The translations under genes were made by a program, and so were the position numbers. Of a stretch of 18,895 bases of DNA, positions 6,446 through 14,796 are shown piece by piece. The number at the start of each line of letters is the position of its first letter. Within the stretch, counting starts at the first letter, position 1. The notes beneath the pieces were generated by a model, which saw only the letters and a list, made by a program, of their open reading frames with translations, had not been told where the DNA came from and made no database searches. The DNA is from Microbacteriaceae bacterium (lineage in GTDB: Bacteria > Actinomycetota > Actinomycetes > Actinomycetales > Microbacteriaceae), in the NCBI GenBank assembly GCA_947452355.1, contig CANGCU010000006.1:1-18895 (forward strand), read 5' to 3'.

Positions 6446-7732
6446 ATGCCCGCATTAGTCATCGTTGGCGCCCAATGGGGTGACGAGGGCAAGGGCAAAG
6501 CAACGGACCTCATCGCGGGCCGTATCGACCACGTCGTCAAGTTCAACGGTGGGAACAATGCCGGCCACACCGTCGTCATCGGCGACGAAAAGTACGCGCT
6601 GCACCTCTTGCCGTCGGGAATCCTGACGGAAGGCGTCGTCCCCGTCATTGCGAACGGCGTCGTCATCGACCTCGAAGTCCTTTTCGAAGAAATCGACGCG
6701 CTCTCGAGCCGCGGAATCGACGTTTCCAAACTTCGCGTATCGGCAAACGCCCACGTCATCACGTCGTATCACCGCACTCTCGACAAAGTGACCGAGCGTT
6801 TCCTCGGCAAACGCCAGATTGGCACAACGGGCCGCGGAATCGGCCCCACCTACGCCGACAAGATCAACCGCGTCGGAATTCGAATTCAAGACATCTTTGA
6901 CGAGGGCATCTTGCGTCAGAAGGTCGAAGGAGCCCTCGACCTGAAGAATCAACTTTTGGTGAAGATTTACAACCGACGCGCCGTCACCGTCGATGAAATC
7001 GTCGACGAACTCGTGTCGTATGCCGACCGACTTCGCCCGATGGTGTGCGACACGTCGTTGCTGTTACACGAGGCACTCGCGGACGGCAAGACCGTGCTGT
7101 TTGAGGGCGGGCAAGCGACCATGCTCGACGTCGACCACGGAACGTACCCGTTCGTTACGTCGTCTAGCTCGACCGCTGGTGGCGCATCAACCGGTTCCGG
7201 AATCGGCCCCAACCAGATCTCTCGCGTCATCGGAATCGTCAAGGCGTACACAACCCGTGTCGGATCGGGACCGTTCCCAACGGAACTCGACAACGATGAA
7301 GGAGAACGCCTGCGACAGGCCGGCGCCGAATTCGGCACGACGACTGGTCGCCCGCGTCGCTGTGGGTGGTACGACGCCCCGATCGCGCGCTATTCCGCCC
7401 GTATTAACGGAATCACCGACTTTGTGCTCACGAAGCTGGATGTCCTCACGGGACTCGCTGAAATCCCGGTGTGTGTTGCCTATGAAGTGGATGGCGTTCG
7501 CTTTGACGAGATGCCCGTGAACCAATCCGACTTTCATCACGCGACTCCGGTTTACGAGACGTTCCCCGGGTGGTCGGAAGACATCACGACCGCGCGAACG
7601 TTTGCCGACCTGCCTGCGAACGCACAAGCCTACGTTCGCGCCATCGAGTCGATGTCTGGTGCACGGTTCTCGGCAATCGGTGTTGGGCCGGCTCGCGACG
7701 AAATCATCGCGATCCACGACCTCATCGATTAG
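6446..7732 (+). CDS. purA: Adenylosuccinate synthetase
   Basis: The product uses GTP to join aspartate to IMP, the first committed step toward AMP. The 428 residues equal the usual length. The signature [11 protein letters not shown] (8-18) carries catalytic Asp13. NNAGHTVV holds the conserved His, [10 protein letters not shown] the IMP loop, [20 protein letters not shown] the central substrate region, [11 protein letters not shown] follows it, and [10 protein letters not shown] is the aspartate-binding part. ATG at 6446 has a good ribosome binding site (GAAGGA). It lies downstream of the SpoU-family gene but has its own likely promoter. It is away from the purDCSQL operon in this window, as is common for this gene. 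Confidence 0.98.
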   Translation: MPALVIVGAQWGDEGKGKATDLIAGRIDHVVKFNGGNNAGHTVVIGDEKYALHLLPSGILTEGVVPVIANGVVIDLEVLFEEIDALSSRGIDVSKLRVSANAHVITSYHRTLDKVTERFLGKRQIGTTGRGIGPTYADKINRVGIRIQDIFDEGILRQKVEGALDLKNQLLVKIYNRRAVTVDEIVDELVSYADRLRPMVCDTSLLLHEALADGKTVLFEGGQATMLDVDHGTYPFVTSSSSTAGGASTGSGIGPNQISRVIGIVKAYTTRVGSGPFPTELDNDEGERLRQAGAEFGTTTGRPRRCGWYDAPIARYSARINGITDFVLTKLDVLTGLAEIPVCVAYEVDGVRFDEMPVNQSDFHHATPVYETFPGWSEDITTARTFADLPANAQAYVRAIESMSGARFSAIGVGPARDEIIAIHDLID

Positions 7733-7736
7733 AACA

Positions 7737-7758
7737 TCCAAGGTTTGTCCAAGGTTTG
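7737..7758 (+). repeat. Perfect 11-base tandem direct repeat downstream of purA
   Basis: The unit TCCAAGGTTTG occurs twice back to back (7737-7747 and 7748-7758). The second copy runs into GGTTTGGCTAAACC, a short imperfect dyad. It starts four bases after the purA stop codon and about 35 bases upstream of the likely lipoprotein -10 box. One repeat per helical turn is a layout seen in tandem operators, but no known operator is recognised. Confidence 0.6.
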
Positions 7759-7791
7759 GCTAAACCCCGACCGTCTGCCTAACCACCGATT

Positions 7792-7797
7792 TACACT
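7792..7797 (+). promoter_or_regulatory. Probable -10 box (TACACT) of the lipoprotein gene
   Basis: TACACT lies 27 bases before the ATG at 7825, leaving a leader of about 20 bases with a weak purine-rich AGAAAAGG ribosome binding site. No clear -35 is seen at 17 bases. Confidence 0.4.
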
Positions 7798-7824
7798 GGG
7801 AACATCGAACAGAAAAGGTTTCCC

Positions 7825-8145
7825 ATGGCACGTCGTCGGACATTCGCAGTTGTGGCAATCGCCACCGTTGCGCTGTCGGCGCTCGCCGGGTGTGCGGCCG
7901 CTGTGCCGACCGAGTCCATCAGCGTTCTCGCCGGGAACGAGATTTTGACCGCCGATCTTGGCCCCGATGTGTCGGCGCGAGGCGTTGTTCTCGCAGCTGT
8001 TCTCCTGGTCGCAGGAGACGTTGACAAGGCCGTGAAGAACGGTGTCGTGACGGAATCGGAAGTTCTCGAGGCGCGCCAAGCCATCGCCGACGGCACCCTT
8101 GATATTTGGCGACAACGCGTCGAATCAGACGGAGCCACACCGTGA
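7825..8145 (+). CDS. Small predicted lipoprotein of unknown function
   Basis: This encodes a 106-residue exported protein. Basic residues (RRR at 3-5) and a hydrophobic helix lead to a lipobox L20-A21-G22-C23, so Cys23 should be lipidated and the mature protein anchored to the outer face of the membrane. The mature part of about 84 residues contains a hydrophobic segment (GVVLAAVLLVAGDVDKAV) followed by a charged helix (SEVLEARQAIADGTLDIWRQRV). I do not recognise the family. It overlaps by GTGA the next gene, which encodes a secreted protein, so the two very likely form an operon and may act together at the cell surface. Confidence 0.85.
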   Translation: MARRRTFAVVAIATVALSALAGCAAAVPTESISVLAGNEILTADLGPDVSARGVVLAAVLLVAGDVDKAVKNGVVTESEVLEARQAIADGTLDIWRQRVESDGATP

Positions 8146-8699
8146 TCCGCCGCTCGGTCGCCCTCACCGCCGCGGTCATCGGTGCCGTTGTGTTCACGGG
8201 ATCAACCCCGGCGCAAGCCGCGGATCAGAACGCGGTGAAACGCGCCATCGTGACAACCGTGCTTAACAATCTTGGCGTTGCACCCACGGACGCACTCATC
8301 GCTGAGCTCGTTCGCGACATTCCCATCGAGGTGTTGAGCCCGACTCTCGTCACGCAGGTCGGAAACTCGCTCGACAGTTCGAGTGACCCGACTCTTGTCA
8401 TCAGTCAGACCGTTGACAGCAATGGTGACGGAATCCCCGACGTCGATGCCGCGATGAATCAGGAAAGCGAGAGCTCAACCGAGGACGATTCGGGCGAGGA
8501 TTCCTCGACAGGTGACTCCTCGTCGGCCGGGTCCGGCGCCACTAACAAACCGCAACACAATTCGGGAAGCAGTGGCGACAATTCCACCGACCAGACGGAT
8601 GATTCTGGTGGTAACTCTGGCGGTGATTCCAACGGTGACTCGGGCGACGATTCTGATGAAGGCTCCGAAGGATCGTCCGGCGACGACGAGGACAACTAA
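8142..8699 (+). CDS. Secreted protein with acidic Ser/Asp/Gly-rich tail
   Basis: This encodes a 185-residue exported protein of unknown function. The GTG at 8142 overlaps the lipoprotein stop (GTGA) and has GGAG seven bases upstream, so it is preferred over the ATG twelve codons earlier. The first 26 residues are a Sec-type signal peptide (IRRS, a hydrophobic core, then AQA|AD). Residues 27-91 form a predicted helical segment. DSNGDGIPDVD (92-102) resembles the calcium-binding loops of thrombospondin type 3 and dockerin-like repeats. Residues 106-185 are low complexity, almost entirely Ser, Asp, Gly, Glu, Asn and Thr, and are probably disordered and strongly acidic. No LPXTG motif or C-terminal membrane helix is visible. 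A strong hairpin follows the gene. Confidence 0.85.
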   Translation: MIRRSVALTAAVIGAVVFTGSTPAQAADQNAVKRAIVTTVLNNLGVAPTDALIAELVRDIPIEVLSPTLVTQVGNSLDSSSDPTLVISQTVDSNGDGIPDVDAAMNQESESSTEDDSGEDSSTGDSSSAGSGATNKPQHNSGSSGDNSTDQTDDSGGNSGGDSNGDSGDDSDEGSEGSSGDDEDN

Positions 8700-8722
8700 A
8701 GCTCCCCAGGGGTGGGGTGACA

Positions 8723-8755
8723 CGCGCCCGACTGCATCCACTGCAGTCGGGCGCG
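8723..8755 (+). terminator. Strong hairpin, probable terminator
   Basis: A perfect 14-bp GC-rich stem (8723-8736 with 8742-8755) closes a five-base TCCAC loop. It lies 23 bases after the stop of the secreted-protein gene. The downstream tract (ATGCTTTG) has only three consecutive T, so it is a hairpin-type terminator with a poor U-tract. The -10 box of the next gene starts eight bases after it, so it separates two transcription units. Confidence 0.75.
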
Positions 8756-8763
8756 ATGCTTTG

Positions 8764-8769
8764 TAGGCT
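8764..8769 (+). promoter_or_regulatory. -10 box (TAGGCT) of the chorismate mutase gene, leaderless
   Basis: TAGGCT is followed by exactly six bases and the ATG at 8776, identical in layout to the pyrE promoter. At 17-base spacing its -35 position falls inside the 3' arm of the preceding terminator hairpin. Confidence 0.65.
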
Positions 8770-8775
8770 GAACCC

Positions 8776-9075
8776 ATGGATGAGGAAACAGCCGACGAAC
8801 TGCGCGATTTGCGCCAGAGCATCGACAATGTCGACGCCGCGCTCATTCACATCCTCGCGGAACGTTTCCGGTTCACCCAGAAAGTTGGGCGCTTAAAGGC
8901 GCGAGCGGGACTTCCGCTGTCGGATAAGTCACGCGAATCCGAGCAGATTGAACGTCTCACGGCACTCGCACACGAGGCTCATCTTGACCCCGTTTTCGCC
9001 GAGAAGTTTCTCAACTTCATCGTCGCAGAAGTCATTCGTCACCACGAGAAAATCGCGAACGAATCTGACCGCTGA
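8776..9075 (+). CDS. Chorismate mutase, AroQ (all-helical) type
   Basis: The product converts chorismate to prephenate, leading to phenylalanine and tyrosine. The 99-residue protein is a stand-alone AroQ domain. Residues matching the E. coli active site appear at a constant offset of two: Arg13, Arg30, Lys41, Asp50 and Glu54 (E. coli Arg11, Arg28, Lys39, Asp48, Glu52). The position of E. coli Gln88 is His90 here. The start is supported by the leaderless TAGGCT box. There is no signal peptide, so it is cytosolic. It is a single-gene unit between the terminator hairpin and a convergent nuclease gene, with only eight bases between the two stop codons. Confidence 0.93.
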   Translation: MDEETADELRDLRQSIDNVDAALIHILAERFRFTQKVGRLKARAGLPLSDKSRESEQIERLTALAHEAHLDPVFAEKFLNFIVAEVIRHHEKIANESDR

Positions 9076-9083
9076 CCGCAGGT

Positions 9084-9674
9084 TTAACGCGAAATTGTCG
9101 GCAGGTTCGCGTACAACTTGTGCGCCGTCTCGAGGCACTGGTCAATCATGCGCTGTTGGCGTTTCACGGTGACGTATTTCGGTCCGACCCACGCCGGGAC
9201 AAACGAACCGTCCGGCCCCTTTTCGCGAAGCATCCAGGCAAAAACGCATTCATCGGCACCCGTGACAAACAACTGCCACTGGACTTGGCGCTTGTAATAG
9301 ATCGGCACCCAGTCGTAGGAACCCCAGTCGCGCCCCGTCGTTTTGACCTCGACGATGGTGCTGTGATCGGGGGACAATCCATCCGGCGTCGCCATCATCC
9401 AGTCCGCTTCGGTCGACGCGATGAGCCAATCGTTGCCCGCGATGTCGAAACGTTCCGCCAACTTATCGATGATGTTTGATTCTTGGTCACGCCCGAACGC
9501 CATGAACGCGTTGTCGGCGATCGGGGTCGGGTCCATCATTTGACCGACGACCTCGGAAAAGCCCTTGTCATCATGGGCTTTACCCACCATCGTCGCCGTC
9601 ACGCCCGTTGCGCGCACCCGCAGCCACTCGTCGCGGTCGGCGCTCTGTACTAAAAATCTGGATTGGTCAATCAT
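9084..9674 (-). CDS. YqaJ-type (lambda exonuclease-like) nuclease
   Basis: This encodes a 196-residue protein with the pattern of the YqaJ/lambda exonuclease family in the PD-(D/E)XK nuclease fold. Visible features are EWLRVRATGVTATMVGKA (16-33), GRDQES with Glu65, TPDGL with Asp98, VEVKTT with Glu109 and Lys111, and YYKRQVQWQLFVTGADE. The nuclease core therefore appears intact. Family members degrade double-stranded DNA 5' to 3', usually in phages alongside an annealing protein. Here no recombinase partner or other phage gene lies nearby; the neighbours are housekeeping genes, so it seems to be a domesticated single gene whose role is unknown. The ATG has a perfect GGAGGA five bases upstream (9680-9685). 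Confidence 0.85.
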   Translation of the reverse strand: MIDQSRFLVQSADRDEWLRVRATGVTATMVGKAHDDKGFSEVVGQMMDPTPIADNAFMAFGRDQESNIIDKLAERFDIAGNDWLIASTEADWMMATPDGLSPDHSTIVEVKTTGRDWGSYDWVPIYYKRQVQWQLFVTGADECVFAWMLREKGPDGSFVPAWVGPKYVTVKRQQRMIDQCLETAHKLYANLPTISR

Positions 9675-9695
9675 GTCGATCCTCCGTTGGAGTTA

Positions 9696-9701
9696 AGGCT
9701 A
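9696..9701 (-). promoter_or_regulatory. Possible -10 box (TAGCCT) of the YqaJ-type nuclease gene
   Basis: On the minus strand TAGCCT lies 21 bases before the ATG at 9674, giving a short leader that contains the GGAGGA ribosome binding site. TTAACT just downstream is an alternative box. Confidence 0.35.
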
Positions 9702-9737
9702 ACGCGGAGCACCGTCGCGAGTGCATCACACACAGGG

Positions 9738-12038
9738 TTATGCCCCGACGACCGCCCCAAAGTGCGCGGGCAGCGTTGCGCGATGGACCGAACGCAATTG
9801 GTCGATGGCAATCGAGAATTGCCCTTGAACCTCGAGTTCACCGGACCGCTTATCGGTCACGCCAACACGCAGTACGGGAACGTTTCGGCCATCGCAAAGA
9901 CCTCGGAACTTGACATCGTCTTCCCGAGCTACGGACACGAGCGCACGCGCCTGCGTTTCAGAGAACAGTGCGGCCGTGGCATCGACACCGTCACGGGCGA
10001 CGATTTCGTCAATCCAGACGCGGGCACCGACTCCAAATCGCAGAACGCCATCGGCAACGGCACGAAGGAATCCGCCCGTACCCAGATCGACAGCGCACGT
10101 GACAATTCCCTCGTGTGCGGCCGCGCCGAGAAGACCGGCGAGGTCCTTTTCGGCGGTGAAGTCAACGTGCGGTGGAATGCCACCGAGGTGGTCGTGGACA
10201 GCCCCGGCCCAGGCGGAACCGCCCAGTTCGTCGGCCGTGACACCCAAGAGGTAGAGGTTTTCACCCTCGTCTTGCCAACCGGACGGCAGACGTCGGGCGA
10301 CATTGTCGATTGAGCCCATTACAGCCACGACGGGCGTCGGGTGGATGGGGACATCGCCGGTCTGGTTGTAGAACGACACGTTGCCGCCGGTGACGGGAAT
10401 TCCCAGTTCGAGACAGCCGTCCGCGAGCCCTTCGACCGCCCGCGCGAACTGCCACATGACCTCGGGGTTTTCGGGTGACCCGAAATTGAGGCAGTCGCTG
10501 ACGGCGAGTGGTGTCGCACCACTGGAGGCGACGTTGCGATACGACTCGACGAGTGCCAGTTGCGCGCCCACATACGGGTCGAGCTGGCAGTAGCGGCCGT
10601 TTGCGTCGGTGGACAGAGCTACCCCGAGCCCGCTGACTTCGTCGATGCGGATCATTCCAGCGCCGTCGGGGGTGTGCAGCGCGGTATTGCCGCCGACGTA
10701 ATAGTCGTACTGGTTCGTGATCCAATCGGTGTCGGCTTCATTCGGTGATCCGAGAATCGCAAGGAATTGTTTCTTTAGCTCGTCACCGTCTGTCGCACGC
10801 GCCAACGTCGTCGGCGAATCCGCTTGCAATGCGTCGAGCCACGCGGGGTATTCCATCGGACGGTTGTAGACGGGTCCATCAATCGCGACCGTGCGCGGGT
10901 CGACGTCGACAATTGTCTGACCCTTCCACTCGATGACGAGCCGACCGGAATCGGTGACCTCACCCAGCACGCTTGCTTCGACGTCCCACTTTGTCGTCAC
11001 CGCGAGGAACGCGTCCAGTTTGTCTGGGCGAACAATTGCCATCATGCGTTCCTGGCTTTCGGACATGAGAATCTCTTCGGCCGTCAGAGTCGGGTCGCGC
11101 AGCAAGACGTTGTCGAGGGTGACATGCATGCCGCCGTCACCGTTCGCCGCGAGTTCGCTCGTGGCGCAGGAAATTCCGGCGGCACCGAGGTCTTGGATGC
11201 CCTCCACACAATCGCCCGCGAATAGTCCCAAACAGCACTCGATCAGAACCTTCTCGGCGAACGGATCGCCCACCTGCACGGCTGGCCGTTTCGTTGGGCC
11301 GCCCTCGGCAAACGTATCCGACGCGAGGATCGAGGCACCGCCGATGCCGTCACCACCGGTCCGTGCGCCGAACAGGACGACCAGGTTGCCAACTCCCTTC
11401 GCGTTCGCGAGGTGCAGGTCTTCGTGGCGAAGCGCGCCAACCGCTAACGCGTTGACGAGAGGGTTTGCCTGATACACCGGGTCGAACCAGGTCTCGCCGC
11501 CGATGTTGGGCAGCCCGAGGCAGTTGCCGTAGAACGAGATGCCGCTGACGACTCCGTTCACAACCCGGTTGGTGTCGGGGTGGTCGATTGCGCCGAAGCG
11601 CAGGGCGTCCATCACGGCAACCGGGCGAGCGCCCATCGAGATGATGTCGCGAACGATTCCACCAACACCCGTCGCCGCGCCCTGGAACGGCTCGATGTAG
11701 GACGGGTGGTTGTGGCTCTCAATCTTGAACGTGACCGCCCAGCCCTCCCCGATGTCGACGACACCGGCGTTCTCGCCCATTCCGACCATGAGGTTCTTGG
11801 TCATCGCCTCGGTGACCTTGTGCCCGAACTGGCGAAGGTGTACTTTCGACGACTTATACGAACAGTGTTCAGACCACATCACGGAATACATCGCGAGTTC
11901 GCCGCTCGTGGGGCGCCGACCAAGAATGTCGCGAATCCGTTGGTATTCATCCGGCTTGAGCCCCAACAAATGAAAAGGCTGGTCCTTCTCGGGGGTCGCG
12001 GCAGCGTTCTCGACGGTGTCGGGAATCAGATCAGTCAC
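9738..12038 (-). CDS. purL: Phosphoribosylformylglycinamidine synthase, PurL subunit (small type)
   Basis: This is the catalytic synthetase subunit that converts FGAR to FGAM with ATP, using ammonia delivered by PurQ in a complex bridged by PurS. Its 766 residues are typical of small PurL, not the roughly 1300-residue fused form. Recognisable parts are [16 protein letters not shown] (50-65), [50 protein letters not shown], the SESQERM motif, and in the second half [17 protein letters not shown] and [14 protein letters not shown] at 12038 has an AGGAGA ribosome binding site. It is the last gene of the purD-purC-VOC-purS-purQ-purL operon; purQ ends 12 bases upstream. The 63 bases to the nuclease gene hold no clear terminator. 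Confidence 0.98.
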   Translation of the reverse strand: MTDLIPDTVENAAATPEKDQPFHLLGLKPDEYQRIRDILGRRPTSGELAMYSVMWSEHCSYKSSKVHLRQFGHKVTEAMTKNLMVGMGENAGVVDIGEGWAVTFKIESHNHPSYIEPFQGAATGVGGIVRDIISMGARPVAVMDALRFGAIDHPDTNRVVNGVVSGISFYGNCLGLPNIGGETWFDPVYQANPLVNALAVGALRHEDLHLANAKGVGNLVVLFGARTGGDGIGGASILASDTFAEGGPTKRPAVQVGDPFAEKVLIECCLGLFAGDCVEGIQDLGAAGISCATSELAANGDGGMHVTLDNVLLRDPTLTAEEILMSESQERMMAIVRPDKLDAFLAVTTKWDVEASVLGEVTDSGRLVIEWKGQTIVDVDPRTVAIDGPVYNRPMEYPAWLDALQADSPTTLARATDGDELKKQFLAILGSPNEADTDWITNQYDYYVGGNTALHTPDGAGMIRIDEVSGLGVALSTDANGRYCQLDPYVGAQLALVESYRNVASSGATPLAVSDCLNFGSPENPEVMWQFARAVEGLADGCLELGIPVTGGNVSFYNQTGDVPIHPTPVVAVMGSIDNVARRLPSGWQDEGENLYLLGVTADELGGSAWAGAVHDHLGGIPPHVDFTAEKDLAGLLGAAAHEGIVTCAVDLGTGGFLRAVADGVLRFGVGARVWIDEIVARDGVDATAALFSETQARALVSVAREDDVKFRGLCDGRNVPVLRVGVTDKRSGELEVQGQFSIAIDQLRSVHRATLPAHFGAVVGA

Positions 12039-12050
12039 AGGGTCTCCTGG

Positions 12051-12746
12051 TTACGAAAGTACGGTGGCGGCGAGGACCGACTGGAACATGGCGAGCCCGT
12101 CCGTCCCGGACGACATCGCGGCGGGGGTGTCAGGGCCGAATCCCGGTTCGACGGCGTGTTCGGGGTGTGGCATGAGTCCGACGACGTTTCCACGAGCATT
12201 GCGTAACCCCGCGATGTCATTGAGAGACCCGTTCGGATTCACCTCGAGGTAACGGAACGCGACGAGGCCGTCGCCCTCCAACTGCTTAAGCGTCTCGTCG
12301 TCCGCGATGAAACCGCCCTCGCCGTTCTTCAGCGGGATGGTGATCTCTTGGCCCTGGGTGTAGCCACTCGTCCACGGGGTGTCGATGTTGTCGACACGCA
12401 GTTTCTGGTCGCGACGAATGAAGCTTCCGTGATCGTTGCGAATGAGCCCGCCGGCGAGAAGGTGAGCCTCGACGAGGATCTGGAAACCGTTGCAAATTCC
12501 GAGGACGGGCATTCCCTTGTTCGCCGCATCGACGACTTCGCTCATGATGGGGGAATGAGCGGCGATCGCGCCACAGCGCAGATAATCGCCGTACGAAAAC
12601 CCGCCCGGCAGGACGATCGCGTCGACCCCGTGAAGGTCGTGGTCGCCGTGCCAGAGTGATACGGCGTCGCCACCCGCGAGCGTGATGGCGCGAAGTGCGT
12701 CTCGGTCGTCCAGCGACCCCGGGAACGTGATGACGCCGACGCGCAC
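12051..12746 (-). CDS. purQ: Phosphoribosylformylglycinamidine synthase, glutaminase subunit PurQ
   Basis: This is a class I glutamine amidotransferase that releases ammonia for PurL. The 231-residue protein shows [12 protein letters not shown] (5-16), the [18 protein letters not shown] oxyanion region (45-62), the nucleophile elbow GICNGFQ with Cys85, and the catalytic His194 and Glu196 in MPHPEHA. GTG at 12746 begins one base after the purS stop, so it is tightly coupled. The presence of both purS and purQ beside a small purL is the expected three-subunit arrangement. Confidence 0.97.
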   Translation of the reverse strand: MRVGVITFPGSLDDRDALRAITLAGGDAVSLWHGDHDLHGVDAIVLPGGFSYGDYLRCGAIAAHSPIMSEVVDAANKGMPVLGICNGFQILVEAHLLAGGLIRNDHGSFIRRDQKLRVDNIDTPWTSGYTQGQEITIPLKNGEGGFIADDETLKQLEGDGLVAFRYLEVNPNGSLNDIAGLRNARGNVVGLMPHPEHAVEPGFGPDTPAAMSSGTDGLAMFQSVLAATVLS

Positions 12747-12747
12747 G

Positions 12748-12996
12748 TCAGTCCGCCACGCGAATCGAGATGACGTCTTCGATCACGTCGTTCGACAAGA
12801 CATCTTTCGAAACCTCGGCGATGTGCTCGAGTAGTTTCGGTGTGACCTCGCCACTGATGGTGATTTCAAAGCGCTTACCGATGCGAACGTCGGTTATTTC
12901 ACCGTCTCCGAAACGCTGCAGAGCACGGGCCGTTGCCTTACCGGCGGGGTCAAGCAGAACTTCTTTCGGCATTACCTCGACGATGACTTTCGGCAC
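12748..12996 (-). CDS. purS: Phosphoribosylformylglycinamidine synthase, PurS subunit
   Basis: This small dimeric protein bridges PurL and PurQ and supports ammonia transfer. It has 82 residues, with the family pattern [20 protein letters not shown] (3-22), then LQRFG and VRIGKRFEI. The start is set at GTG 12996 because GAGGAG (13002-13007) lies five bases upstream. The earlier in-frame GTG at 13002 would overlap that ribosome binding site. It is followed after one base by purQ and preceded by the VOC gene. Confidence 0.95.
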   Translation of the reverse strand: MPKVIVEVMPKEVLLDPAGKATARALQRFGDGEITDVRIGKRFEITISGEVTPKLLEHIAEVSKDVLSNDVIEDVISIRVAD

Positions 12997-13034
12997 TCTC
13001 ACTCCTCGATTGGCTGGCGAATTCTGCCTTCAGT

Positions 13035-13907
13035 CTATTCGGGCGATGGTGCCGCCGCCGCGAGCCGGATGACGTTACCCCACGGGTCGTCGACGTCAAC
13101 CGTCGAGCCCGTGTCCCGTAAATGGTGGCCGTTCATTCGAAGGCGTTCGAGTGTGGCCCCGAGGTCATCCGCCGTTGGCAGGTCGATTTCGAGGACACCG
13201 AGGCCCAGTGCGGGCTGTCGCACTCCCGCACCGCGGCTACGCCAAATGTTCATTGCCATGTGGTGGTGGTACCCGCCGGCAGAGACAAACACTGCGGCTT
13301 TGTTCCACTCAAACGTTTGGTCGAACCCGAGATGGTTCACATAAAACTCGTGCGCAGCAGGAACATTTCCGACGGAAAGGTGGACGTGTCCGACCTGGAC
13401 GTTGCCCGTTCCGTGTCCCGCCATCGACGCCTCGGTCACGTGCTGCTGGATGAACTGGTTCGGGTCAAGGTACAGCGTGTCCATCTGGATTTCGCCGTCG
13501 CTCACGCGCCACGCGTCGCGCGGGCGGTCCCAATAGAGTTCGACGCCGTTGCCTTCTGGGTCGTCGAAATAGAACGCTTCGCTGACGAGGTGATCGGAAC
13601 TTCCGGTGAACGAACCGGGAAACACTTGTGCGACGTTCACGACACTCGCGGCGAGGACGGCCCTGTCATCGAACAGGATTGCCGTGTGAAACAGTCCCGC
13701 CTCGGACGGTCCGGCGTGTTTGAGTGAGGGTGAATGGCGCAGGTTCATCAGCACGGTGCTGCCTCGCCCCAGCGAACGAAGTCCGCCCGGTTGCTCGGCG
13801 ACGACGCTGAGCCCGACCCCGTCGGTGTAAAACCGAGTGACGAGTTCGAGGTCGGCAACATCGAGAGTGACGGCGCCCATGCGGGTCTTCGCGGCAATCG
13901 AGGTCAT
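13035..13907 (-). CDS. VOC-family protein, two-domain, catechol-2,3-dioxygenase (CatE) like
   Basis: This encodes a 290-residue protein made of two vicinal-oxygen-chelate halves (about 8-130 and 170-285). The second half has plausible metal ligands in VGHVHL (His174), YHHH (214-216) and GLGVLEID (Glu240). The first half lacks an obvious His at the first ligand position (GAVTLDV). This asymmetry and segments such as FYFDDPEGNGVELYWDRP and GGYHHHMAMNIW resemble CatE-like ring-cleaving or glyoxalase-related enzymes. The substrate is unknown. It sits inside the purine operon, 28 bases after purC and about 40 bases before purS, so it is probably co-transcribed, though no purine role is known to me. 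The ATG at 13907 has no strong ribosome binding site. Confidence 0.85.
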   Translation of the reverse strand: MTSIAAKTRMGAVTLDVADLELVTRFYTDGVGLSVVAEQPGGLRSLGRGSTVLMNLRHSPSLKHAGPSEAGLFHTAILFDDRAVLAASVVNVAQVFPGSFTGSSDHLVSEAFYFDDPEGNGVELYWDRPRDAWRVSDGEIQMDTLYLDPNQFIQQHVTEASMAGHGTGNVQVGHVHLSVGNVPAAHEFYVNHLGFDQTFEWNKAAVFVSAGGYHHHMAMNIWRSRGAGVRQPALGLGVLEIDLPTADDLGATLERLRMNGHHLRDTGSTVDVDDPWGNVIRLAAAAPSPE

Positions 13908-13935
13908 ACGAGTCAGATGTTCCCGAATTGCGGGT

Positions 13936-14796
13936 TTATTCCGTCAAACGAGAAATGAGTTCCCGGTATCGATCCGCCGTTTGCGTAACAATTGCATCGG
14001 GCAGAACGGGTGGCGTCCCGGTCTTGTCCCAGTTCGCCGATAACCAATCGCGCACGATTTGCTTGTCGAAGGAATCGAGCCGGTTCGGCCCGCCCGCTGC
14101 GTAGGTGGCGGCATCCCAGTAACGACTGGAATCCGAGGTGAGAACCTCGTCGGACAACGTGAGTTCGCCCGTCTCGCGATTGCGACCGAATTCGAACTTG
14201 GTGTCCGCGAGGATGAGTCCTCGTGACTCGGCGATTGCGCTCGCTCGGCGGAAAATCGCGAGGCTTGTGTCGCGCAATTCGCGCGCGGTGTCCGCGCCGA
14301 CCAACTCAACGGTCTGCTCGAACGAAATGTTCTCGTCGTGTTCGCCCAGCGGCGCTTTGTACGCGGGGGTGAAGAGTGGTTCGGGAAGTCGATCGCCGTT
14401 CGCCAGACCGGTGGGTAGCGCGATGCCGCACACAGTTCCCGATTCCTGATATTCGATCCAGCCGCTCCCGGCGAGGTATCCGCGAACGACGCACTCGACG
14501 GGGAGCATGTTCAGCGTGCGAACCACCATCGCCCGGTCGGCCACAACGGCTGGTGCGTCCGTCGGCAGCAGGTGATTGAGGAATTCCGCCAACTGCTCGA
14601 ACCACCAGCGGGACAACGCGGTGAGTAGCGCACCCTTGCCCGGGATACCGGGTTCGAGAACGTGGTCGAACGCCGACACCCGATCGCTGGCGACGAGCAG
14701 CATCGACGGGGAGGAATCGAGATCGGATTCGGTGTCGGGGATGTACAGGTCGCGCACTTTTCCGGAATAGACGTGACGCCACCCCGGAATGATCAT
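13936..14796 (-). CDS. purC: SAICAR synthetase
   Basis: The product condenses CAIR with aspartate using ATP. The 286 residues include YSGKVRDLY (10-18), LLVASDRVSAFDHVL, PGKGALLTALSRWWF, VVRTLNMLPVECVVRGYLAGSGW, PLFTPAYKAPLGEHDENISF and GLILADTKFEFG, then LSDEVLTSDSSRYW. Each of these is a conserved block of the PurC family. The ATG overlaps the purD stop as ATGA, so the pair is translationally coupled. Confidence 0.97.
   Translation of the reverse strand: MIIPGWRHVYSGKVRDLYIPDTESDLDSSPSMLLVASDRVSAFDHVLEPGIPGKGALLTALSRWWFEQLAEFLNHLLPTDAPAVVADRAMVVRTLNMLPVECVVRGYLAGSGWIEYQESGTVCGIALPTGLANGDRLPEPLFTPAYKAPLGEHDENISFEQTVELVGADTARELRDTSLAIFRRASAIAESRGLILADTKFEFGRNRETGELTLSDEVLTSDSSRYWDAATYAAGGPNRLDSFDKQIVRDWLSANWDKTGTPPVLPDAIVTQTADRYRELISRLTE

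Noticed and set aside
6876..6890. GGAATTCGAATTC dyad inside purA as an operator
   Set aside because: It encodes conserved purA residues (GIRIQ) and is explained by coding sequence.
7753..7766. GGTTTGGCTAAACC as the purA terminator
   Set aside because: The five-base AT-containing stem is weak and is followed by CCCG, not a T-run.
9663..10313. Plus-strand open frame of about 216 codons covering the purL 3' end
   Set aside because: It is antisense to purL, whose motifs are unambiguous, and no ribosome binding site or leaderless box precedes it.
13922..13934. CCCGAATTGCGGG dyad between purC and the VOC gene as an attenuator
   Set aside because: Four-base arms only; it lies inside an operon gap and has no convincing T-tract on the transcribed strand.
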